A stretch of 52,998 nucleotides of DNA from Candidatus Nealsoniibacteriota bacterium (GCA_003555075.1 PWHW01000005.1:1-52998), one strand, 5' to 3'. Shown: positions 8,304 through 16,549, counted from the stretch's first letter. Notes: generated by a model from the sequence alone, not told the origin. A program made the numbers and translations.

Positions 8304-10124
8304 ATGAACAATATAAGAAATTTCTGCATAATTTCCCATATAGATCACGGAAAATCGACTCTTGCCGACAGGTTTCTTGAGATGACCGAGACGGTTTCCG
8401 AGAAAGAGATGCAAGAGCAGTTTTTGGATGATATGGAACTTGAAAGAGAGCGAGGGATAACCATTAAGATGCGTCCTGTTAGAATGGTTTATCGTCGATC
8501 AGAGAACGATAAAAAAGAGAGTTCTGGAGAAGGTTCTAAGGAGTATGTTCTAAACCTGATTGATACTCCGGGTCATGTCGATTTTTCTTATGAGGTTTCC
8601 CGTTCTCTTGCCGCTGTGGAAGGAGCAGTTCTTTTAGTGGATGCTACGAAGGGAATACAAGCCCAAACCTTGGCCAATTTAGAGCTTGCCAGGCAAAGGG
8701 GCGAGAAGTTCAAAATAATTCCCGTTATAAATAAAATAGATCTTCAAAGCGCTGAAGTTGAAAAAACCACCGAAGAAATGGTGCAAACACTGGGAGTTGC
8801 AAGAGAGGAGATAATTAGGGTATCCGGAAAGGAGGGTGTGAATGTGGATCAGGTGCTTGAAGCGATAGTAGATCGCATAGAGCCTCCTTCTATTGATACC
8901 CAATCTCCCTTGAGAGCCCTCGTCTTTGATTCCGAGTACAATCCTTACAAGGGCATCATAGCTCATATAAGGGTTATGGAGGGAGAGGTGAAGAATAAGG
9001 ATAAAATATACCTTTTTGCCTCAAGTGCTACCGGAGAGGCTAAAGAAGTAGGTTTCTTTTCTCCGCGTTGCGTATCTTCCGAGAAGCTTTCTGCTGGCAA
9101 CATAGGATATATTGCTACGGGAATAAAAGAAGTAGGAATGGTCAAATCGGGAGATACTGTAGGAAAGAAAGGAGAAGATGTTGTTCCGCTAAAAGGGTAT
9201 AGGGAACCGAGACCAATGGTGTTTAACAGTTTTTACCCCAGATATCCTCAGGATTATTCTGTTTTTCGAAATGCACTTTACGAGATAAAACTTACCGATC
9301 CTTCGCTCTTCTTTGAGCCGGAGTTCAAGGAAGCTTTTGGGAGAGGGTTTAGGTGTGGTTTCTTGGGGTCTCTTCATTCGGAGATAATCTCGGAGAGAAT
9401 GAGAAGGGAATATGATCTGGATTTCATAATCTCCGCACCTTCTGTTATTTTCAAAATAAAGAAAAAGAGCGGAGAAGAGGTGGAAATAAAATCTGCTTCA
9501 GATTGGCCTGAAGAAAATGAGATTGAGGAGAAAAAAGAGCCCTGGGTAAGGCTTGAAATAATTACTCCTGAAGATCTTTTGGGAAATGTTGCCGAAGTAT
9601 TGGAGCAGATGAGGGGTAGATATATTGATACTCGCTATCTGTCGGCAAAGAGCATATTGATTATTTACGATGCTCCGCTCAGAAAAATGGTAACCAATTT
9701 TCATGATAACCTTAAAAGCGCTACTAAGGGGTTTGCTTCCGCAGGATATAAAATGAAAGGGTTCTTTCCTCAGGACCTTGTGAAGCTTGAAATTTTGGTG
9801 GCCCATCAAGTTGATGAAGCTTTTTCAATAATAGTTTCCAGGGATGAAGCTTATGAGGATGGAAAAAGGATGGTTGCCAAACTAAAAGAGGTGGTGCCAA
9901 GACAACAATTTCCTGTGGCACTTCAAGCCAGTGTTGGAGGAAAAGTGATAGCCCGAGAAACGATAAAGGCCAGTCGCAAGGATGTTACGGGGGATCTTTA
10001 TGGCGGAGATGTAACAAGAAAAAGAAAACTTCTTGAAAAGCAGAAGAAAGGGAAAAAGCGTTTAGAAAAGGAAGGAAAAGTCAACATTCCTCAAGAGGCA
10101 TATTTTAAGGTATTCAAGAAATAG
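8304..10124 (+). CDS. lepA: Elongation factor 4 (LepA)
   Basis: NIRNFCIISHIDHGKSTLADRFLE..., DTPGHVDF, C-terminal GGDVTRKRKLLEKQKKGKKR. Confidence 0.95.
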   Translation: MNNIRNFCIISHIDHGKSTLADRFLEMTETVSEKEMQEQFLDDMELERERGITIKMRPVRMVYRRSENDKKESSGEGSKEYVLNLIDTPGHVDFSYEVSRSLAAVEGAVLLVDATKGIQAQTLANLELARQRGEKFKIIPVINKIDLQSAEVEKTTEEMVQTLGVAREEIIRVSGKEGVNVDQVLEAIVDRIEPPSIDTQSPLRALVFDSEYNPYKGIIAHIRVMEGEVKNKDKIYLFASSATGEAKEVGFFSPRCVSSEKLSAGNIGYIATGIKEVGMVKSGDTVGKKGEDVVPLKGYREPRPMVFNSFYPRYPQDYSVFRNALYEIKLTDPSLFFEPEFKEAFGRGFRCGFLGSLHSEIISERMRREYDLDFIISAPSVIFKIKKKSGEEVEIKSASDWPEENEIEEKKEPWVRLEIITPEDLLGNVAEVLEQMRGRYIDTRYLSAKSILIIYDAPLRKMVTNFHDNLKSATKGFASAGYKMKGFFPQDLVKLEILVAHQVDEAFSIIVSRDEAYEDGKRMVAKLKEVVPRQQFPVALQASVGGKVIARETIKASRKDVTGDLYGGDVTRKRKLLEKQKKGKKRLEKEGKVNIPQEAYFKVFKK

Positions 10125-10165
10125 GAAGTTTGTAAGAGGGAAGAGAACTGGGATATAATTAGATA

Positions 10166-10564
10166 ATGGGAAGAAAAAGAAGGAAAAATGAAAAAAAGAA
10201 AAGCTATTTAATTCTTTTCCTTCTCTGTGTCGCTGCTCTTTTGTTGGCGTTCTTCAATGTTAATTTATGGCAGGAGAGAAAAGAAACGAGCGAAAGGCTT
10301 GTGAATATGAAAAGTGAACTGGAAGAGATGTCGAAGAAGAAGGAGGAGATGGAAGAGCGAACAATGAAGGTAGATGCAGAGGAGGAGATGGAAAGGATAG
10401 CTCGTGAACAGCTTCTTTTGAGAAAAGAAGGCGAAAATGTTATTGTTATTTCTCGAGAAGAGGAGGAGGGAGAAGAAGAAAAGGAGGAAAAGAAAGAGAA
10501 AGAAGAAGAAAAAAGTATGGTCGAAAGCTTTAGAGCACTTCTCCCATGGAATGAAAAGGATTAA
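10166..10564 (+). CDS. Septum formation initiator family (FtsB/DivIC-like)
   Basis: Short cytosolic basic N-term, single TM, coiled coil, EEEMERIAREQLLLRKEGENVIVI. Confidence 0.75.
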   Translation: MGRKRRKNEKKKSYLILFLLCVAALLLAFFNVNLWQERKETSERLVNMKSELEEMSKKKEEMEERTMKVDAEEEMERIAREQLLLRKEGENVIVISREEEEGEEEKEEKKEKEEEKSMVESFRALLPWNEKD

Positions 10565-10636
10565 GCCGGGGTAGCTCAGTGGCAGAGCAATCGCTTCGTA
10601 AGCGATAGGCCAGGGGTTCAAATCCCCTCCTCGGCT
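10565..10636 (+). tRNA. tRNA-Thr (anticodon CGT)
   Basis: GCCGGGG/CCTCGGC acceptor, GCTCAGTGGCAGAGC D-arm, loop TTCGTAA, GGGTTCAAATCCC T-arm; CCA not encoded. Confidence 0.92.
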
Positions 10637-10653
10637 CATTAAAATGAAGAATT

Positions 10654-11740
10654 ATGGAAATAGATAAAGAAATAAAAGAAATTGAAGATAAGATCCTCCA
10701 AATGGAGGAGTGTCTTTGACCTTCAATGCAAAAAAGACAGGATCAACAAGGAGCAGAAAGAACTTGAAGATGCCGATCTCTGGAATGAAAGCCCGGAAAT
10801 TGCTGTAAAAAAGCAAAAGGAGGTTTCTAGGTTAAAAAAGGAAGTGGAGGGATTGGAACATTTAAAAAGCAAACTGAAAGAGATAAAGGATTTTTATTTT
10901 GAAGCACAAGAAGAGGAAGATCTGCTTCCCGAGATAGAAAAAGAGCTTTCGACTTTAAAAGATGCATTAAAAAAAGAGTGGACAAAAGTATTTTTGTCCG
11001 GGAAATTTGACAGAAAGGATGCCGTGGTGGAGATATTTTCCGGGGCTGGAGGGCAGGATGCCGAGGATTTCGCGGCTATGCTTCTTCGTATGTATTGCCG
11101 TTATGCAGAAAGGAGAGACCTGAAGAGTAAGGTAATATCTGCTTCTTATGGAAGTTCTGGGGGGCCCGAAGGAAGAACGGGAATAAAGAGTGCCTCCTTG
11201 GAAGTGAAGGGTGATTACGCTTTTGGACTTTTAAAGAGGGAGCGGGGGACTCATAGGCTCGTGAGGAAATCTCCTTTTTCTTCCTCGGGCACGAGACATA
11301 CTTCATTTGCGCAGGTTGAAGTTTTTCCCATAATAAGTAATACTGACTCCCAGGTAGAAATAAAAGAAGAAGATTTAAGAGTTGATACTTTCCGCTCTTC
11401 CGGTCCGGGGGGGCAGTATGTGAACAGAAGGGAGAGTGCGGTGAGAGTTACTCATATTCCGACGGGATTAGTGGTGGTTTCGCAGAACGAGAGATTGCAG
11501 GGGGAGAATAAAAGAATCGCGATCAATGTTTTAAGGTCGAAACTTCAGCGAATGAAAGAAGAAAAAGAAAAAAAGGAGGCAGAGAAGGCAAAGGAAGATA
11601 CGTTTGGCTCTAGCTGGGGAACTCAGATAAGGAATTATGTTTTGCATCCTTATAAGTTAGCAAAGGATTTACGTACGCAAGTGGAAACGTCCAATGTAGA
11701 AGAAGTGTTGGATGGAAATCTTGACTTGCTAAAAGAATGA
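10654..11740 (+). CDS. prfB: Peptide chain release factor 2, via +1 programmed frameshift at CTT TGA C (join 10654..10716, 10718..11740)
   Basis: Zero frame MEIDKEIKEIEDKILQMEECL-TGA(10717-10719); +1 frame DLQCKKDRINKEQKELEDADLWNE...SGPGGQYVNRRESAVRVTH. Confidence 0.92.
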
Positions 11741-12432
11741 TTTTTTTCAATAACATAACAAAAGTATATCCTCCTTATTTGACCAAAAAAGAAAAGGTGG
11801 TTCTGGATAATGTTTCCTTTAAAGTGGAAAAGGGGGAGTTTGTTTCACTTGTGGGAAGTTCCGGAGCGGGAAAAACAACTCTTTTCAATATTTTACTTGG
11901 AGAGGAGGAGCCTACAAGCGGAAGAGTCTTTATTGAGGATACCGATGTTCATAAAGCCTCCCCTGCAGATTCTTGCAGGATAAAGAGAAGGATCGGCACT
12001 ATATTTCAAGATTATAGACTCTTATCTTCCAAGACGGTTTATGAGAATATAGCTTATGCAATGGAAGTTACGGGGGTAAGTGACGAGGAGATCGAGAGAT
12101 ATGTTCCGGAAGTCTTGGATACAGTAGGTCTTTTGGAGCATGCCATGCATTTTCCATACCAGCTTTCGGGAGGAGAGAAACAAAGGACCGCTATCGCCAG
12201 AGCGCTTATCCATGATCCCGATGTCATTTTGGCCGATGAACCTACTGGTGACCTTGATCCCTATAACGCAAAGGAGGTACTGAACTTATTGCTTGATATA
12301 AATAAAGAAGGTACGACAGTCATTCTGGCAACCCACAATAAGGAAGTTATCAATGGTCTCCGTAGAAGAGTGGTTACACTTAAGGACGGAAGAGTGGCAA
12401 GTGATTCCAAGCAAGGAAGGTTCACATTATAA
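11737..12432 (+). CDS. ftsE: Cell division ATP-binding protein FtsE
   Basis: Walker A GSSGAGKTT, LSGGEKQRTAIARAL, VILADEPTGDLDP; followed by ftsX. Confidence 0.92.
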   Translation: MIFFNNITKVYPPYLTKKEKVVLDNVSFKVEKGEFVSLVGSSGAGKTTLFNILLGEEEPTSGRVFIEDTDVHKASPADSCRIKRRIGTIFQDYRLLSSKTVYENIAYAMEVTGVSDEEIERYVPEVLDTVGLLEHAMHFPYQLSGGEKQRTAIARALIHDPDVILADEPTGDLDPYNAKEVLNLLLDINKEGTTVILATHNKEVINGLRRRVVTLKDGRVASDSKQGRFTL

Positions 12433-12470
12433 AGCTAAGGATTCTTTTGTTTCCACATTCAAATTAATTT

Positions 12471-13379
12471 ATGAAAGGAGATTTTCTAATATCATTAAAG
12501 AGAGCTGCTCTTCTCGGTTGGAAGAATTTCTACAGGGAAAGTGGTCTTTCCTTTGTAGCGGTTTTTGTATTGATCGTGATGATCATGCTCGTCTCTTCTT
12601 TATTTCTTTTAAGCGGAATAGCTGATGCTCTTATAAGAGATGTGGAAGGTAAGGCCGATGCAACTATTGACTTTGAAATAGGAGTGCCTGAAGAACGAAT
12701 ATTTGAGGTTCAAAAAGAGATAGAGGACAATTTCGAGGTCAATGAAACAGAATATATTTCTCGAGAGCAAGCTAGGGTTTCATTTGTGGAAAGATTTGGC
12801 GATCGCCCGGAAGTAATGGAATCTCTGGAGGAGGTTGGCAATCCTTTTCCTGCCTCAGTAAACATTAGAGCGGACGATCCCTATGTTTATCGCCAGATCT
12901 CTGAATTCGCAGAAGAGGAGCACGGTGATCTTGTTTATAATGTTGATTTTTATAATCGAGAAGAAGTGATAGAGGGAATATTTAGTATCACAGAGAGCAT
13001 GAGAAGAGGCGGTATCATCACGGGAACGGTGCTGGGAATATTGGCTATACTTCTTGTTTATAATACTATAAAGCTTGCAATCTACAGTCTTAGGGAGGAA
13101 ATAAGAGTGATGCGTCTTGTGGGATCCTCTAATTTCTTCATACAAGGTTCTTTCGTTATTCAAGGAGCTATAACGGGAGCTATGGCAGGGGCGATATCTT
13201 TTGTTTTACTATTCTTGCTCTCAGTTTTAGTTCCTCAACCGTTCAATCTTACCATTGAAGTGAGTTTTTACGAGCAATTCCTTCAAATGGCAACTTTCAT
13301 AGCGCTTTTGCAGTTTGGAATGGGAATATTTTTGGGAGTATTCTCTAGCCTGATCGCGACAAGTAAGTATCTGAAATAA
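12471..13379 (+). CDS. ftsX: Cell division protein FtsX
   Basis: Four-TM permease, REQARVSFVERFGDRPEVMESLEEVGNPFPASVNI, adjacent to ftsE. Confidence 0.92.
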   Translation: MKGDFLISLKRAALLGWKNFYRESGLSFVAVFVLIVMIMLVSSLFLLSGIADALIRDVEGKADATIDFEIGVPEERIFEVQKEIEDNFEVNETEYISREQARVSFVERFGDRPEVMESLEEVGNPFPASVNIRADDPYVYRQISEFAEEEHGDLVYNVDFYNREEVIEGIFSITESMRRGGIITGTVLGILAILLVYNTIKLAIYSLREEIRVMRLVGSSNFFIQGSFVIQGAITGAMAGAISFVLLFLLSVLVPQPFNLTIEVSFYEQFLQMATFIALLQFGMGIFLGVFSSLIATSKYLK

Positions 13380-13383
13380 CGAT

Positions 13384-13457
13384 TGCCGGGTAGGTTAATG
13401 GTAGACCTCCGCGCTCTGGACGCGGCAGTCCTGGTTCGAGTCCAGGCCCGGCAGCCA
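13384..13457 (+). tRNA. tRNA-Gln (anticodon CTG), CCA encoded
   Basis: TGCCGGG/CCCGGCA, anticodon arm CCGCG CTCTGGA CGCGG, T-arm CCTGG TTCGAGT CCAGG, G73-CCA. Confidence 0.9.
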
Positions 13458-13512
13458 CGCACCAGTCGGTGCATGGCTTCGTAAGAAGACATGGAAAGAC
13501 TGGTAAGTGAGG
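13452..13512 (+). repeat. 61-bp direct repeat, copy 1 (overlaps last 6 nt of tRNA-Gln)
   Basis: CAGCCACGCACCAGTCGGTGCATGGCTTCGTAAGAAGACATGGAAAGACTGGTAAGTGAGG; 60/61 identical to 14601-14661. Confidence 0.95.
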
Positions 13513-13534
13513 GATGTACCGTCTGGTACGTCCC
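13511..13534 (+). other. Strong hairpin after repeat copy 1
   Basis: GGGATGTACC gtct GGTACGTCCC (10 bp including one T-G); not present after copy 2. Confidence 0.7.
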
Positions 13535-13580
13535 CACTAACGTTATAAAAATTTCTTTTCCTGCATAGGTTTATTTACAA

Positions 13581-13607
13581 AAAAAGAGGGGATTAACCCC
13601 TCCTTTT
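13581..13607 (+). terminator. Rho-independent terminator downstream of tRNA-Gln
   Basis: AAAAAGAGGGG attaa CCCCTCCTTTT. Confidence 0.8.
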
Positions 13608-13662
13608 AATTATTTACTTCTATGATAATATTATGCCATAATAATTACAAGAAAAAATATGA

Positions 13663-13929
13663 AATGAAGAAAAACTAAGTTCTGTCGAAAAAGAAAGGAC
13701 CGAGGCCGAAGAAGACACGGCGCTAAAGATAGAAAGATGTGAAGCGGAGGCAGAGCTTTATGCAGATAATAGAGCCAGAGAGGACTATATGAGGGCCTTT
13801 AGAAGAGCAATGGATGAAGGTAAGACCCAATCAGCTCAAATTTACTTAGAAGCTAGTTATGAGCCAGAACGTCCATACGATTGGAACTCCAACTATCAGG
13901 AAGCTTATACCTCTTGCCTTGATAAGTGA
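13663..13929 (+). pseudogene. Gene remnant without start codon (88-codon open frame)
   Basis: Opens after TGA at 13660: NEEKLSSVEKERTEAEEDTALKIERCEAEAELYADNRAREDYMRAFRRAMDEGKTQSAQIYLEASYEPERPYDWNSNYQEAYTSCLDK*; no in-frame ATG near the 5' end. Confidence 0.5.
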
Positions 13930-13959
13930 CATTATTTTTAGATAAGACAATTTCAAGGC

Positions 13960-14475
13960 ATGAAAAAAGAAGAACTAAAAAATTATTTAAGAGAACATAA
14001 CTTAATACTAGAGGGAAGCGTTGATATTATGGAAACAAGCCATAAAGATCATTTTCTTGTATACGGATCGATTAAGAAAGAGATAGAAAGTCACTTCTCA
14101 ATAATATCTTCTTGTAATGCTTATGAGACCATCTATAGTTCAGTGATTATAAAAACAAATGAGAGGAAAAAAAGCGCAAAAAAATTGAAACTTAAAAATA
14201 GTGATATCAAAGAGAGTGTGCAAACTCAAAAAAATATAAATGAAAAACAAGCAGAAAATGTTTTAACTCAAATTAAAGATGGATTATTAGTAATTTGGAG
14301 TTTTTTGAAGTATGGGTTCTTTTTTCCATCTTTAATTGGATTGATTGGCATTCCAGTACTTTTATTAATGGGTGTTATTACTGCCTCTTTGCCTACTGCA
14401 ATAATCATGGTATTTTGTCTCGTTCTTGTACTTGATATGTTTTATTCTATATTTGAAGGAAAACCAATGGATTAA
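13960..14475 (+). CDS. Hypothetical protein with two C-terminal TM segments
   Basis: 171-aa ORF, FFFPSLIGLIGIPVLLLMGVI and AIIMVFCLVLVLDMFYSIF. Confidence 0.6.
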   Translation: MKKEELKNYLREHNLILEGSVDIMETSHKDHFLVYGSIKKEIESHFSIISSCNAYETIYSSVIIKTNERKKSAKKLKLKNSDIKESVQTQKNINEKQAENVLTQIKDGLLVIWSFLKYGFFFPSLIGLIGIPVLLLMGVITASLPTAIIMVFCLVLVLDMFYSIFEGKPMD

Positions 14476-14504
14476 ATAAAATAGTGTGCAGGTGTTTGGG
14501 GTAA

Positions 14505-14600
14505 CTATATTTTAAGTAAAACCCTTGATTCTTCCAACACATCATCTATATTCTCAATCTCACTTAACCACTTAAAAGTTTGAAAATCGTCCCATCCAGC
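14505..14600 (-). pseudogene. C-terminal gene fragment cut off at repeat copy 2
   Basis: Minus-strand frame reads WLAGWDDFQTFKWLSEIENIDDVLEESRVLLKI* with no start before the repeat. Confidence 0.45.
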
Positions 14601-14661
14601 CAGCCACGCACCAGTCGGTGCATGGCTTCGCAAGAAGACATGGAAAGACTGGTAAGTGAGG
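14601..14661 (+). repeat. 61-bp direct repeat, copy 2
   Basis: 60/61 identical to 13452-13512 (T/C difference at internal position 31). Confidence 0.95.
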
Positions 14662-14740
14662 AGTGTGTCAATTTATTTCCTTGGCAATAAAAGAAGTTCA
14701 TTTTTAAACTAGCGGGAAGAAATATGTGCTATTTTAAACA

Positions 14741-14767
14741 AAAAAGGTGCTTTGAAAGCACCTTTTT
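14741..14767. terminator. Perfect palindromic (possibly bidirectional) terminator
   Basis: AAAAAGGTGCTTT g AAAGCACCTTTTT. Confidence 0.8.
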
Positions 14768-15005
14768 AGGTTTTTTCCTTAATGTACTTTATGAGATCTT
14801 CTACTATCCTCACATTTTCCAATTCTTCATCGGGAATTTCGATCCCGAACCTCTCTTCCATTACCATCACCATTTCCACAACATCCAAGGAGTCAAGCTC
14901 TAAATCATCAACAAAGCTTGCGCCCGGAGTAATTCGCTCTTTTTCTATATCCGACTGGTCAGCAATGATGTTTGCAATTTCTTCCAAAACAGACTCTTTT
15001 TCCAA
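14766..15005 (-). CDS. acpP: Acyl carrier protein (TTG start)
   Basis: DDLELDSLDVVEMVMVMEERFGIEIPDEE: phosphopantetheine-attachment DSLD. Confidence 0.9.
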   Translation of the reverse strand: MEKESVLEEIANIIADQSDIEKERITPGASFVDDLELDSLDVVEMVMVMEERFGIEIPDEELENVRIVEDLIKYIKEKT

Positions 15006-15108
15006 AGAACTGTCCCTCCTTTTTATGATTAGTGCATTGAAAGTTAGTCTACCACATTCCTTTTTCTTGTAAATTGCAAGGAGAAAGTTTTCCAGTAAGA
15101 GGAAGATT

Positions 15109-15948
15109 CTATTTTACAATATCCGAAGCGTTCACAAACTCAACTCTTTCCCCAAAAGAATGCATTTCCTTTATGAGTACTGATATTGTCTCTGGGTAGC
15201 CATGTCCTATTGCCACCGCACTTCCTTTTTTTTCCGCGATCTTCACCGATTCCTCCAGTCTTGCCTTAATATCTTCTTTTTTACGTGAATTATCCAAAAA
15301 TACATCCCTTTTTGCAGTGGGAATCCCCATTTCTCTGGCAATATCGAAGCCGACCGAAGAGCCTATTGTGAAGCTGTCGACAAAATAAAGATCATTTTTT
15401 TTGATGGATGAAAGCAAGGCTCTTGTTGCATTCTCATCCGAAGTAAATGCCGATCCTTTATGATTATTTACACCGTAAACATTGTTGCCAAGAGCGGAAA
15501 GATGTCTCTCAAACTCTTTTTTTATCTCGCTTGAACTCATGTCGGTCATCAGCATCTCTTCCTCTAGACCGTCTTCTCCTAAGGGTTGTAGTGGTATGTG
15601 CAAAATAATTTCTCTATCCGAGAAGAAGCTCATCGATCGGTGTGTATCTTCCCTAAAAGGAAGGACGGCCAATGTTATTTCCTTTTCTATTTTCTCAATA
15701 TTTCTCTCCGCTTGGAAATTGTTTCCGATATCGTCCAAAATGATCGCCAGCTTAGGCAATTCTCTTTCTTTTTCATTGCTTTTTCCTTTATCTACTTCCT
15801 TTTTTTCATCCTTTTCCATCTCCTCTCTTGTCTCTTCATTAAAATCTATTTCGGAAGGAAGGTTATTATCTTTATCGTTCAGCGCTGCTGTTATAAGGAA
15901 GACAGTAGCGATCGCAAGCATTACGGTAATTGTAATTTTTTTCCACAT
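15109..15948 (-). CDS. Divergent polysaccharide deacetylase (YibQ-like), membrane-anchored
   Basis: LAIILDDIGNNFQAERNIEKI, LAVLPF, ILHIPLQPLG, NNHKGSAFTSDENATRALL. Confidence 0.8.
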   Translation of the reverse strand: MWKKITITVMLAIATVFLITAALNDKDNNLPSEIDFNEETREEMEKDEKKEVDKGKSNEKERELPKLAIILDDIGNNFQAERNIEKIEKEITLAVLPFREDTHRSMSFFSDREIILHIPLQPLGEDGLEEEMLMTDMSSSEIKKEFERHLSALGNNVYGVNNHKGSAFTSDENATRALLSSIKKNDLYFVDSFTIGSSVGFDIAREMGIPTAKRDVFLDNSRKKEDIKARLEESVKIAEKKGSAVAIGHGYPETISVLIKEMHSFGERVEFVNASDIVK

Positions 15949-16074
15949 ATTTTCACTATATTACAATAAAAGACTTTTTGTGCAAAGTTAAGCCCTTGTT
16001 TTGAAAAAAACAATATTGTATAGTATTGCAAGCACTTTTGAAAATTTAATACCAAAAAGAAAGGAGGGTCATCA

Positions 16075-16527
16075 ATGAAGATCTATAACTTTTTTGTGGT
16101 TCTCTTTTTGGTCTCAGTGGCCTTTGTTGCGACAATGCAAATAGAAGGGTCCTCTGAATGGTATTTCGTACTTTTGTACATTTTTTTAGTACTTTTTATT
16201 CATGAGATTGGCCATGCAATATCGATCATCCTCACTCGTGCGGGAAAAATAATGCGTTTAGTGGTGAACAGAAAGGGTGTGGGCATTCAATGGTATTGCA
16301 AGGATTGGAATCCCATTAAATTGGCCATTATTTCCTTATCGGGACCTTTTGCGAATATTGCTGCAGGACTGCTATTATATATTTCCGGAGAAAAGTTTCT
16401 TGCATTGAATTCAGCTTTTTTCGGTAGCTTTTGCTTACTTTATCATTCTCCTGCAGGGGATGGTTATCGGTCGTTCCAGCATTTAAAAAAATATTTCAAG
16501 GAAACAGAAAAAGGGTCCGTGTCTTGA
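16075..16527 (+). CDS. Small M50/site-2-protease-like membrane protein
   Basis: HEIGHAISIIL, multi-TM, LSGPFANIAAGLLL; SD AAAGGAGGG upstream. Confidence 0.65.
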   Translation: MKIYNFFVVLFLVSVAFVATMQIEGSSEWYFVLLYIFLVLFIHEIGHAISIILTRAGKIMRLVVNRKGVGIQWYCKDWNPIKLAIISLSGPFANIAAGLLLYISGEKFLALNSAFFGSFCLLYHSPAGDGYRSFQHLKKYFKETEKGSVS

Positions 16528-16549
16528 TCCTGGTAAATCGAGACCAAAG

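Noticed and set aside
10682-10717. ORF-track prfB start at 10682
   Set aside because: Artefact of the frameshift; the zero-frame start at 10654 plus the +1 shift gives the homologous N-terminus.
10717-10719. In-frame TGA as evidence of UGA recoding (Gly, as in Absconditabacteria/Gracilibacteria)
   Set aside because: It sits in the conserved RF2 frameshift site; RF2 exists and other genes end in TGA (e.g. 4107, 18025).
12353-12625. ORF between ftsE and ftsX
   Set aside because: Overlaps both ends of well-supported ftsE/ftsX in another frame.
13452-14661. Island as an insertion sequence
   Set aside because: No terminal inverted repeats or transposase; only direct repeats at a tRNA, so an att-like or duplication origin fits better.
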